Assembly: GCA_947184155.2 (NCBI GenBank)
Contig: CAMXCT020006563.1
Location: 334,030-398,029, forward strand
From: Cladocopium goreaui
Taxonomy: Eukaryota; Sar; Dinophyceae; Suessiales; Symbiodiniaceae
DNA: 64,000 nt
Direction of reading: 5' to 3'
Part shown: in pieces, positions 54,009-63,916 of the stretch
Layout of the letters: each line of letters starts with the position of its first letter
Position numbering within the stretch: position 1 is the stretch's first letter
Position numbers and translations under genes: made by a program
Notes under the pieces: generated by a model
Seen by the model: the letters and a program-made list of their open reading frames with translations, nothing else
What the model was told of the DNA's origin: nothing
Databases searched by the model: none

Positions 54009-54117
54009 TACCCTCTGGTAATTTAACATAACGAACTGGAAAATCACCATGCTATTAATGGGAAAACTCACTATAAATGGCCATTTTCAATAGCTATTTT
54101 GACATAACCAGAGGGTA
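54009..54117. mobile_element. F1 TIR element
   Basis: Consensus tips; arm with ACGAACTGGAAAATC. Confidence 0.85.
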
Positions 54118-54240
54118 TCCCCATCAAAAATATCCATCCCATCACCACGGCACCGTTCAATATATATACTTATATAATATACTCAATATACTTATATAAT
54201 ATAGTATCCCTATCCCCATCATATCCATATCCATCTTCCA

Positions 54241-57200
54241 TCACCCATCCCGAAATTCCGCGTTCACCACGGCACCGTTCAAGACGTCCTTCACGCCCAG
54301 CTCCTGGAAGACGGCCTCGTACTGCAGCGCCGCGTTGCTCCAGGTGAACTCCGCCGCCGCCGCCATGGCGGCCTGCTTCATCTTCACCACCTGAGTCAGG
54401 TCACCATCATTACCCTCTGGTAAACGTTTACATAGCTATGGAAAATCACCATTTTCAAGAGGTAAATCCACTATTTCTATGGTCATTTTCAATAGCTATG
54501 TAACAAATTACCAGAGGGTAAAAACATCGATTTCATGGGTTTCAATGGGTTAAATATCTATGGTTAATGATGGTTAATATCTATGGTTAATATATGTTAA
54601 TATCTATCTTTAACCCCATAGAAACATCGAAAATCATGGTTCACGACCGATAAAATGCGACAATGTCCTGAATAATCTGAATGTGGAAAATGGAATGAAA
54701 ATGCTTCAACATGTCGCCAAAAAAAAGGAAGTTAGATGAAATTGGCAGGAATTTAGATGGAAAGTCTCCCAAAAATGTCCCAAATATATCCAAATATGGA
54801 ATGTCCCAAGAAAATCAAGCTGTAAATCGGAGACTTTCCATCCAAGCTGCTCTGAAATTCCCGTGAAAACATAGGGATTTCAGATGAGATTCACCTCTTT
54901 AACTTGGAGGCTTTTCTATGAAAATTCTGGCTATAACCATGAACATGGTGATTTTACCATGAGAAAATGCTAGAACTAGGCCAAAATCCATGAACATCAT
55001 GGTTTTTACTTGCGTCATGCTGGGTTTGTACCATGAAAAACGATGCGTCCACCATGAAAATGGTGGTGTCAGCCTGAAAAGCTGAGATTTTACCATGAGT
55101 TTAGCATGAACATTTAGATTTAAGCCTATGAAAATGATAATTCTATCAGTTGACCATGACAATGCTGGATGTTTAACAGAAAACAACAATGATTCGTTTA
55201 ACCCCAGACAAGATTGTTGGTGCTCTGGGACTACCCGCTGGTACGCATTCCCGCAATAAAAGCACAGAAAAAATAGATTGAGTCTTTACTGTATTCTGGT
55301 GCTATATGGGTGTGTCTGAAAATAGGGTATATTCCCAATTATAGCCATTTAATAGGGATAATGATCATTAACCATTGGGTTTAGGAGTACACTATTTTCA
55401 GACAAACCCATATAGTAGAATAGGAAGATCAACAATGAACCAATACCTAAAACATACTAAAACCAATCCAATCCAATGTAGAAGAGCAAAATCAACCATG
55501 GATTCTCACTAGATTTGTGGCAAAATTGAAACCAAAAATATGTTTTCACCAGCATTTATGGGGTTCAAAACCCTGTAAAAAGTGTCCTCCTTTGAAATCT
55601 CAGTCATGGACAACCACCATGTGTTTTGGACCCAGGTAGTACGAAGGAGGGTCTGAACATGAAGTGTCTGTTGGAATATGGCCATCTCCGCATTGACTTG
55701 TCTGAATGCTAATCTGGTTGGTGGTATACCTACCCCTTTGAAAAATGATGGAGTTCGTCAGTTGGGATAATGATTATTCCCTATGGAAAGTCATAAAATT
55801 CATGTTCCAAAGCACCAACCAGATATTGATCACAACCAAGTCTGGCTATCTTTTGGGTTACTTGTTTTATCATCAGCACCAACCAGAGAACTTCACATCA
55901 CCATGTCCCATTGATCAATGGCTAACATCTGATAACAATAGTTACTAGTCACTTCCGATCCAGAAGCTGATCCTCTAAGTACTTCCATGTATCCAGCTCT
56001 GAAGTCTTACAGTTGCTGAAAAACAAAAGTTGAAACTCCCAGCATTTCCCCATTTCCCCCATTCCTTGGTTTATCATCCCATTGCCAGATTCCCCAAAAA
56101 TCGATTCTCCATTCGTGGATTGCCTAGAAAATCAGCCAGTTTTCCATCCAAATCAGATATCAAATCCATGCAAATCCGTACTGAAATCGCAGCTGTATAT
56201 ATATACCCTCTGGTAAACGTTTACAGTTTGCGAACTGGTTTCAATCACCATCTTTAAGAACGGCAAAAATCAACGAACTTTCTGTGGGCCATGGCTTCCA
56301 GTTCGCTGTTTCAGAAATGAAACCAGGTAAACCTCCAATTCATCGTGACTAGAGGTGGATCTTCCTATCTTTTCCCATATTAGTTCCACTTCGCACAGTT
56401 CCATAGGAATCCCGTCCCTTCCACGAATCCCATCCCATCCACGAAGAAAGCACCTTCGCAGGTTCCTCGGTGAAGAGTTTGGAGGCACGTTTCAGGGCCT
56501 CCGAGATGGAGCTCACGGACTCCTTGAGATGGTTTTTTTTGGGAAAAGGCTAAGGTTTTTAAGTTGACATCTGTAGTGTGTGTATAAATATATATATATA
56601 TATGTATGTGGGTAAATTATAATATGTCGATTTCACTAACCCGAATAGTTCGGCCATTTGGGGATGATTCCCCTTACTAACCATGATTCCAGTGAGGGAG
56701 AACAGTGATGTCGTTATAATTTACCCATATATATATATGGGTGTGTTGCCATGGCAACCTAAGTTGAGATATAACTGAATCCATTCACTGGTGGGTGATT
56801 GACCTACCCCTCTGAAAAATATGACGAATCGTCAGTTGGGATGAATTTCATGTTCCAAACCACCAACCAGATAGTGTATATATATATATACATGATTAAT
56901 ATGATGATCTAGAGTCTATAGATGTCATTAGATGTCTTTATTGATAGTGATATATGATGTGAACATATTTATAAAAGTGAAACAGCACGGGAAAAAACAA
57001 GTTCCGAATGTATATTAGTGTCTAACGGTTGAAGCTTTAAAGCAATATCAACAAGATCCAAGCTTCAAAATTGCTGAAGGCATTCTTGCCCCAGATGCTC
57101 TTGGGAAAGAAACACATCATTCTCAGACTTCAGTTTGGTGTTCAATCCCCAGTTTCCCTGCCCGAAAAAACATCTTTATTGCTTAAAATCCCAACTTTTC

Positions 57201-58405
57201 GGCATGTGATGGTTCTACTTGTAATTCTATATGACCTACACTTTGAATCTCATGTTTATGACTTTAAAATACTTTAAATCCATATATGTTTCTGGGTAAA
57301 TGTTCATATTTCACTAACCTGAAAAGTTCGGCTGTGAGGTCGTAGGGCATCGCTCCTCCTCAATGACTGCCTCCACCGTCATTTCCTTCGAGGTCCACAG
57401 GCCGTTGACACCATCCTGTGACGAGAAGACATGGTGGTTTTGGGTACTTCGCTGGGGAACGATTTGGGACCAAGTCCCCCTCGGAAAAATGCGATCGTTT
57501 TCTGGGATGCAACTGATTCAACCGGGAAAAATGTTATATAGTCATACAGGCAACAATTTGGATTTGACATGATGTACCCTCTGGTAAACTAACATAACTA
57601 TGGAAAATCACCATTTTCAATGGGAAAATCCACTATAAATGGCCATTTTCAATAGCTATGTTAAATTACCAGAGGGTAAACATCACCTGATATGTCTGAA
57701 ACAAAACATGTAATTCACTGGTCACTGGAAAAACTCCCGGGATCATTTGTTTTAGATCGTCTCCTAGGGGTGTTTTGTTTCGAAAAACCCGGTGAATGGC
57801 TGTTGGGGTGTCCCATGACTTCTACAAAAACACAGGTTAATTTATGGGTAAATCAGATGTGGAGGTGTCTCAAAATTTGAAACCCCAAACGAAACTAAGA
57901 TGGGAACCTCTGAAAAGTGGACTGAGAAGACGATGATCGTATTGGAACTGGCCACAAATACAGGTTCCGTGTGACTTTTTGGGAGGATGAACACTAGTCG
58001 TGTTGGTCACTTCTTAGCATTGGTTCGACCATCAGTTTCTGTATAAAGTTGCCCCTATAATTACAGTAATTACATGACATGATATGGAGAATGCAGCAGT
58101 TGTAGATTGATTCCTAACAAAAAATTGGCGGCTTCACATCGTTTTCAATTTGGGGACCCGAAAAACCTCCGCCGAATGTGGGTCGCTTCATGATCCAGTG
58201 AACATTTAAAAAAAAAACTTTGTTAAACCACCAGTTATTGGTGATCCCCCCGTTCAATCCCCACGAAGTCGATGGTGAAATTTCGATGCCACCTTTGCAG
58301 CTTCCGAAGTCGGAATCTCGCTCATCCTGGTCATCTCCAAAAAAAAAAGTTCAGTTGGTTGAAGTGTTGAACCACCAAATAGCTAAAATTCTTGTGAATT
58401 GGATG

Positions 58406-58436
<31 letters not shown>

Positions 58437-61400
58437 TGAAAATGGTCCATTTTGTTCGTGGATTTACCCATTTCAAAAAAAACTGATTTCCCATAGTTAT
58501 GTAAACGTTTACCATTTCGGGTACATGGTTGAACCACCTTAAAACCACCAAAGACTTCAAGTTGGCACACCGTTTTCCCCCACCTTTCCCCCAGTCGGCC
58601 TCCACAGTGTCTTTCAAGCCACCGGTAGGCGCCACAATGGGCAACGTTCCCAGGCGCATGGCCTCCATCTGCACCAGGCCGCAAGGCTCCCACCTTCACA
58701 GAAAAACATGAAGTTTTATTACCCTCTGGTTATTTAACATAGCTATTGAAAATGACCATTTATAGTGGATTTTCCCATTGAAAATGGTGATTTTCTATAG
58801 TTATGGTAGTTTACCAGAGGGTACCCTCTGGTTATTGAACATAACTAACATAACTAACATTGTAGGATATAATATGTATGTATATATATAATGGGAATTT
58901 CATGGGATTGAAATCCACCAACAATGATGGGACACAATGAGGACAGAATGGGACTATAACCCAGTTTACCCTCTGGTTATTTAACATAGCTATGGAAAAT
59001 CCACCATGTTTAATGGGTAAATGAACTATAAATATCCATGTTCAATAGCTATGTTAGTTTAACTATAGCTATGGAAAATGCATTATAAATGGAGGTCTGA
59101 TAAAAACCCTGGTTGATTATGGTTGATTAATTGTGGTTCCCCCGAATAGTGATAAATGGCTACTCAAATGGTACCCCAATAAATGAAACAGCCTAGGGGT
59201 TTATTAATCCGGAGTGCACATTAAATGTTAGTTTTGATATGTTTTTCTTCAATTTTTGAATAACTCATTTTACTGTTGTGTGTTTTTCTTCTATGATAAT
59301 CAAGTAGTAAACCAGCTTTCAGATTTTGGCGGAATAAGTTTGTCTTATCTTCCGATTAATTCATTTTCAACTGGAACTGTTTTATATTGAATTCTGAGTA
59401 TTGAATGTTGAACCAGAAACCCAAACTGCTCCAAATAAATGTTACAGAAAAAATCGTGATTTAAGCTAGGAAGAAATTGCTCCAAGCACCATCTAGGGAA
59501 GTCTAGATCAAAAAGAGTTTTACAAGGTGTTTGGAGCTGCAGGGAATAGAAAGCTTGCACCAGCAATTTCGGGAATGACCGGAAAAATCACATCTTCAGG
59601 CGGGTTGTTGTTTCGAAAATAGTGATGGGAATGAGATGGAATTGCCGAGATTGGATTGTTGTCAAAACTCAGAAGTATTGTAACTGGTTTCTGCAGATTG
59701 ATGACAGAAAATTGAGGATATGCTGTGGTTGTTTGTGCGTTTGTTTCCCCACTCTTGCTGGAGATCTTGGATATTTGCAAGGATGGTTAGCTAAGTTGGT
59801 TCATGTTGGTTCATAATTATAACTCCAATAACTCTTGGGTTTGTGGAAGGTATAGTGAAGTAATTATTTCCTAAGCTGGGGGGTACCCCATCTTCATCAT
59901 CCATTTTTAGATTGGGATTGTCCACTCATCTACCATGGATTGATCCATTTTGAGGTTACCCTCTGGTAATTTAACATAGCTATTGAAAATGGACCATTTA
60001 CAGATGATTTTCCGATTAAAAATGGTGATTTTCCATAGTTAGGTTAGTTTACCAGAGGGTACTTGATTTTAGGAAACTCCCAGTTAACCAAGAGTTCCAT
60101 AGGATGGCACTCCCATGGCCACCACAAAACAGCACCTGGAAGGCAACAAGGTGTAGTCGCAAGCCGCCAGCAGGGCGTAACGCTCAGGACCCATCCAACC
60201 GGCATAGAAGAACTTGTCGGGGAACTTCTTCTCAACTGCCTGGAGCTTTTCAGATTTCCCGAAAAAATGGCTGATAGCTGATGGGTACCCGGCCTGGTAA
60301 ACGTTAACAGTTTGCGAACTGGAAAATGGCCCATAGAAAGTTCGTTGATTTACCCATTCATAGCATGGTGGATCTTTCCAGTTAGCTATCTTACATAACC
60401 AGAGGGTAAACTGGGTTATAGTCCCATCATGTCCTCATTATGTCCTGAATTATGTCCCATCATTGTTGGTGCAAGGTGGTGCCCCCTCCAGTTATAAATT
60501 GGTTATAAACCCATTAACTATAGATATATCACCTATAAACAATAGTTATTGGAGTTATAAACCAACTTAGCTATCTTGGGGGCACCACCTTGTGGATTTC
60601 AATCCCATGAAGTTCCCATGAAACATCCATCTGAAGTTCACGTTTTTGTGGCACGAATCTACCCGGTCGTGCCGTTTTAAAAAGGCGATCCCGCTGATCC
60701 CGGAGGTCCATGAGATGGGTGATGTCTTCTCGAACCCCAAGAGATGTGTGGACTGTGATTGGAGATTGTCTGTGTATATATATATGTGTGTCTGGATAAT
60801 GAATGATACTTTACAGTCAATCCCACAGCAGATTTGTTTGGCCCTGTTTTTTCAGCGGGAAATTCCGCCAAATTTCATGACTTGAACCGGTTTATCTCCT
60901 TCAGATGGGCTAACATAATGGCCCATTGGCCTATCCTGATACCATGTCAAACATATTCATAGACATAATATGTATATTACATATGTATGTATGTATATAT
61001 ATATAGATATGTGTATATATATGCTGTATGTATATATATATATATGCAGATTCCTCCATTCAAATCCAGAAAAGGTTGGTTTCGCCGACTACAAACAAGC
61101 GGATGGAGAAAAAAACAACTTATAATAATACATTCATTAGGTGTGGCGTTATCCTTTTTCCCGAAAAAATCACCAATAGATACAATGACTATGTATGTAT
61201 ACATATGTATATGTACGTATATAGGGAATAAACAATTTGCCAAGTCATATACAGTATATGTACACAATATACCCTTTGGTAAACTAACATAGCTGTAGAA
61301 AATCACCATCCTTAATAGGATAATCAACGAACTAAAGGTGCCATGTTCAATAATTTCAATAGCTATGTTAGTCATTACCAAAGGGTGAACCCCATTAACT

Positions 61401-61755
61401 ATCATTAATCAACATTAATCACCATCAATCACTATTAACTATCACTATGTAACAAATATATTACCCTCTGGTAATTTAACATAGCGAACTGGAAAATCAC
61501 CATTTTTAATGGAAAAATCCACTATAAATGGCCATTTTCAATAGCTTTTTATGTTTACCAGAGGGTACACAATATATTCCATCCATTTTTCCTGCCAAAA
61601 AGAATGAACCCTGCAACTTACCGCCTCCCAGCCTCCCATCCCACCTTGGTCTGCGCCACCAGGTCAGCACGTCCAGCACCAACGATCACCACTTGCATCT
61701 CGGTGTCCTGAAAACGGTGAGGACATAGAAATAGAGACCCATCCAGTTATGCATG

Positions 61756-61795
<40 letters not shown>

Positions 61796-62807
61796 GTGAT
61801 CATATATGTATATATGGTGATATATGGTGATGTATGTGTATATGAATATGTATATATATATATAGTAATTTATATATATATACACACAGTAATACATTGT
61901 TTAATACCTCGTCCTCCAACACCTCCACCAAGGACTCCAAGAGCAGATCGTAGCCCTTCTGGGAGTCCAGGCGTCCGATGAAGCCTTGGAGCGCAACGGA
62001 TCTGTTCAACTTATCCTAAAGGAATTGATGATCATCATGACGATTAACCTATACTGTATATATATATGGATATATGAATGGGATATTCATAATGGTATAT
62101 GAATGGGATATGATATTAATGGTATAATGAATAATGGATATTAATGGTATATGAATGTGATATGATATAGTTAATGACTAACCTATATATATATATACAT
62201 CTGGTTGGTGGTATACCTACCCCTGTGAAAAATATGAAAGTCAGTTGGGATGATGATTCCCATATATTATGGGAAAAAAAAAAACGTTCCAAAGCACCGA
62301 CCAGTATATATATATATACCTACATGAACTTGCAATAAGTAACTTGCAATAACTAGTATATGATGATCTATTATAATTGATGGAAGTAAAATCCTTTATA
62401 TCATGACTATTAATGACTATATATGACTATGATAATTGATGATCATCATGACTATTCACCTATATTAAGTTGCAAAAAATGAGTTGAGACAATATATGAG
62501 ACAATCGCGAGTCTTATGATGAGTTGACCAAATCATCATGATCATCATGATTAACTTGCGACCAGATAATCATGATATATCATGATATATCATGGTTCTT
62601 CTTCAATTTTCACATAATTGGCCTTTTAACATCTTTTAACCCACCCAGTTGAGTTGAACGATGACGGGGCTGATAGAGCGATAGAGCCGTTTTGCTCCAA
62701 GGGACACATCAGTGGTCCAGTGCAGCCGGTGAGACCATTCTGCGCGCGATAGGAGGCCTTCAGCTCAGTCTTCGCGATGTCGCCTTGGAGGGACTTTCCC
62801 GCCACGG
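54241..62807 (-). CDS. starch synthase (glycosyltransferase family 5), 3' exons
   Basis: Transfers glucose from a nucleotide sugar onto a growing alpha-1,4-glucan. Exons in transcript order: about 62705-62807 ([12 protein letters not shown]), 61908-62015 ([20 protein letters not shown]), 61645-61707 ([18 protein letters not shown]), 60136-60245 ([20 protein letters not shown]), 58600-58693 ([20 protein letters not shown], then [11 protein letters not shown]), 57353-57415 (DGVNGLWTS), 56454-56522 ([16 protein letters not shown]) and 54241-54390 ([19 protein letters not shown], stop TGA). The GRLDxQKG, GxGR and EPCGLxQMEAMxxG motifs are those of the GT5 C-terminal nucleotide-binding half. From 62015 downward every junction keeps frame. 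Donors are GT except GC at 58599 and an ambiguous GAG junction near 57353. The 5' half with the KxGGL motif is not identified. Granule-bound versus soluble type cannot be decided. Confidence 0.9.
54411..54520. mobile_element. F1 TIR element in last intron
   Basis: Full copy starting 20 bp upstream of the last exon's acceptor (on the coding strand). Confidence 0.9.
55304..55413. mobile_element. F6 TIR element
   Basis: ATATGGGTGTGTCTGAAAAT is mirrored by ATTTTCAGACAAACCCATAT; intronic. Confidence 0.75.
55714..55822. mobile_element. F2 TIR element, intronic
   Basis: Complete ends; interior GAGTTCGTCAGTTGGGATAA. Confidence 0.85.
56204..56332. mobile_element. F1 element, degenerate, intronic
   Basis: Left tip TACCCTCTGGTAAACGTTTA intact; interior has TTTGCGAACTGG and CCAGTTCGCTG; right tip is replaced by AACCAGGTAAACC. 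Confidence 0.65.
56609..56727. mobile_element. F5 TIR element, intronic
   Basis: GTGGGTAAATTATAATATGT to ATAATTTACCCAT, flanked by (TA)n on both sides. Confidence 0.8.
56788..56870. mobile_element. F2 element, internally deleted, intronic
   Basis: Both ends present; about 30 bp of the centre missing (GTTGGGATGAATTTCATG). Confidence 0.8.
57291..57345. mobile_element. F5 remnant at an intron 5' end
   Basis: CTGGGTAAATGTTCATATTT, CACTAACCTGAAAAG and GTGAGGTCGTAGGG are F5 blocks with the centre deleted. On the coding strand the remnant begins within about 10 bp of the 5' splice junction after DGVNGLWT. Confidence 0.65.
57575..57678. mobile_element. F1 TIR element, intronic, near-consensus
   Basis: Both arms regular. 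Confidence 0.9.
58408..58523. mobile_element. F1 element, asymmetric subfamily, intronic
   Basis: Left tip consensus, right tip TTTACCATTTCGGGTA. Confidence 0.8.
58720..58823. mobile_element. F1 TIR element, intronic
   Basis: Full copy. The right tip shares its TA with a second, truncated copy starting at 58822. Confidence 0.9.
58822..58860. mobile_element. F1 left-arm fragment
   Basis: TACCCTCTGGTTATTGAACA followed by three ACATAACTA units. Confidence 0.65.
58891..58984. repeat. inverted intron duplicate, copy without F3
   Basis: Reverse complement of 60396-60470 plus 60593-60622, lacking the F3 element (empty site GTTGGTGGATTT on the opposite strand). Confidence 0.85.
58967..59061. mobile_element. 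F1 element, right tip lost, intronic
   Basis: TACCCTCTGGTTATTTAACA left end; ends at CTATGTTAGTTTAACTATAG. Confidence 0.75.
59878..60078. mobile_element. F4 element interrupted by F1
   Basis: GGGGGGTACCCCATCTTCAT at the left and GATTTTAGGAAACTCC at the right are F4 ends, separated by a complete F1 copy at 59957-60061. Confidence 0.6.
59957..60061. mobile_element. F1 TIR element, intronic, nested in F4
   Basis: Both tips consensus. Confidence 0.9.
60286..60408. mobile_element. F1 element, asymmetric subfamily, intronic
   Basis: Left tip TACCCGGCCTGGTAAACG, right tip ATAACCAGAGGGTA; interior TTTGCGAACTGG. Confidence 0.8.
60396..60622. repeat. inverted intron duplicate, copy with F3 insertion
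   Basis: The flank matches the reverse complement of 58891-58984, apart from a 12-bp tandem duplication (ATTATGTCCTGA) and the F3 insertion. Confidence 0.85.
60472..60592. mobile_element. F3 TIR element with defined ends
   Basis: CAAGGTGGTGCCCCC to GGGGGCACCACCTTG, flanked by TG at 60470-60471 and 60593-60594. The empty paralogue has a single TG, so the element has a 2-bp target duplication. Confidence 0.9.
61270..61387. mobile_element. F1 element with matched tip changes, intronic
   Basis: Left tip TACCCTTTGGTAAAC, right tip ATTACCAAAGGGTGA: the C-to-T change at the left is matched by G-to-A at the right. Confidence 0.85.
61462..61567. mobile_element. F1 TIR element, intronic
   Basis: Consensus tips. 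Confidence 0.9.
61755..61885. repeat. (TA)n-rich intron
   Basis: This 200-bp intron (61708-61907) is mostly TATATA/GTATATA and is the only complete starch synthase intron here without a TIR element. Confidence 0.85.
62201..62304. mobile_element. F2 TIR element, intronic
   Basis: CTGGTTGGTGGTATACCTAC to CAAAGCACCGACCAG. Confidence 0.8.
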
Positions 62808-62904
62808 CGTAGCGGCATCACAAACGGCTGCAGCAGAATTTTGGGGGTTGAAATGGTGGACTTGTTTTGATGGGTGTGTTACCATGGCAACCTAAGTTGA
62901 AATA

Positions 62905-63010
62905 TACCCTCTGTTAAACTAACATAACTATGGAAAATCACCATTTTTCATTGGTAAATCCACTAGAAATGGCCATTTTCAATAGCTATGTTAGTCATTA
63001 CCAGAGGGTA
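62905..63010. mobile_element. F1 TIR element
   Basis: Left tip TACCCTCTGTTAAAC (the GT of the tip is lost), right tip consensus. Confidence 0.85.
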
Positions 63011-63428
63011 ACTGAAGCCATTTAGAGATGATTCTCGCTACAAACGTCCATTTTAGGAACCGGGGACTTCCCAGTGCTATGTTTGCTCCATTTGGAACTC
63101 GCGAAGCCATCCCCATGATGGATTGAAATCTTCCAAGGCCACGCAGGTTCCTTGACAAGCCTCAACCTTCCTGATTTGAAGCTTCCCATTTTGCTGATTT
63201 ATTATATATACATATATATGTATCTACATTTCTTGAATTTGCTTAAGATTCCCCTCTCCCCCCCCCCAAAAAAAAAAGTAGATCCACCAGTAGACTGGAC
63301 CAGGTCACAAGTGGTGGAGTTGAAAGGTCCGCAAGTCATCATGGTCTTGGTCACGAAGTTCCTCACCATGGGATATCTTGGGATAGTGGAGACATATCTC
63401 AGCATGTTTCATGTGTCCATATGATATA

Positions 63429-63560
63429 TAGCTGGGGATACCCCAAAATGGATGGTTTATAATGGACAATCCGAAAATAAATGGCTGGTATAAGCCATTT
63501 GTTTTTTTTTCCATATGGCTGGGGGTACCCCAAAATGGATGGATTGATTTTTTTTTAATA
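63429..63560. mobile_element. F4-like pair
   Basis: GGGGATACCCCAAAATGGAT and GGGGGTACCCCAAAATGGAT repeat in the same direction about 95 bp apart. Confidence 0.5.
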
Positions 63561-63668
63561 CGAAAATGAAATGGATGATTGGGGGGGTATCTGTGGGTAT
63601 CCACTGATGTTTTGATGGTTTTGTTCCATTCAATGTCGTTGTCCTATCAAAATGCAGGGAACTCCTAC

Positions 63669-63761
63669 CTGGTAGGGGACTCGCTTTTACACTTGGTCCA
63701 ACATGTTCCACCAATTGAAGATGCCTACTGGGTATATCAGCCACATTGACCTTTGAAATTC
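63669..63761 (-). CDS. possible exon upstream of starch synthase
   Basis: 93 nt between a TGTAG acceptor and a CCAG|GTAGGA donor; reads SKVNVADIPSRHLQLVEHVG then PSVKASPLP. The split-codon phases are 2 in and 1 out. It may be an upstream exon of the starch synthase or of another minus-strand gene; I cannot align it to GT5. Confidence 0.35.
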
Positions 63762-63804
63762 CTACAGGCTCGGCTCACCATCCACGAATTCTTAAGTCAA
63801 TGGC

Positions 63805-63905
63805 AAGTTCAGGAACCGATTCATTGCAGGTACCTACCATATATAAGGCCCATACCTATCAGGCTTATGCGGGAATATCCCAACAACATATGGCCCAACA
63901 TATGG
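63805..63905. mobile_element. F12 element, partial
   Basis: GTTCAGGAACCGATTCATTG, GGTACCTACCATATATAAGG and CATATGGCCCAACATATGG; inverted relative to 29865-30007. Confidence 0.6.
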
Positions 63906-63916
63906 TTCGTTTACAT

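Noticed and set aside
60646-60750. Candidate starch synthase exon reading [17 protein letters not shown] on the minus strand
   Set aside because: The exons on either side (61645-61707 and 60136-60245) join directly in frame and match the GT5 family without it.
44041-61292. Short frames ending in IPSGKLT or PSGYLT
   Set aside because: The tail is simply a translation of the F1 tip; these are not proteins.
63085-63180. Possible exon with VALEDFNPSWGWLREFQMEQ on the minus strand
   Set aside because: It stops almost at once after the coding-like stretch, and I see no convincing donor.
63285-63365. Possible exon with FVTKTMMTCGPFNSTTCDLV on the minus strand
   Set aside because: It cannot be aligned to the GT5 N-terminal motifs and splice sites are unclear; other frames are equally open.
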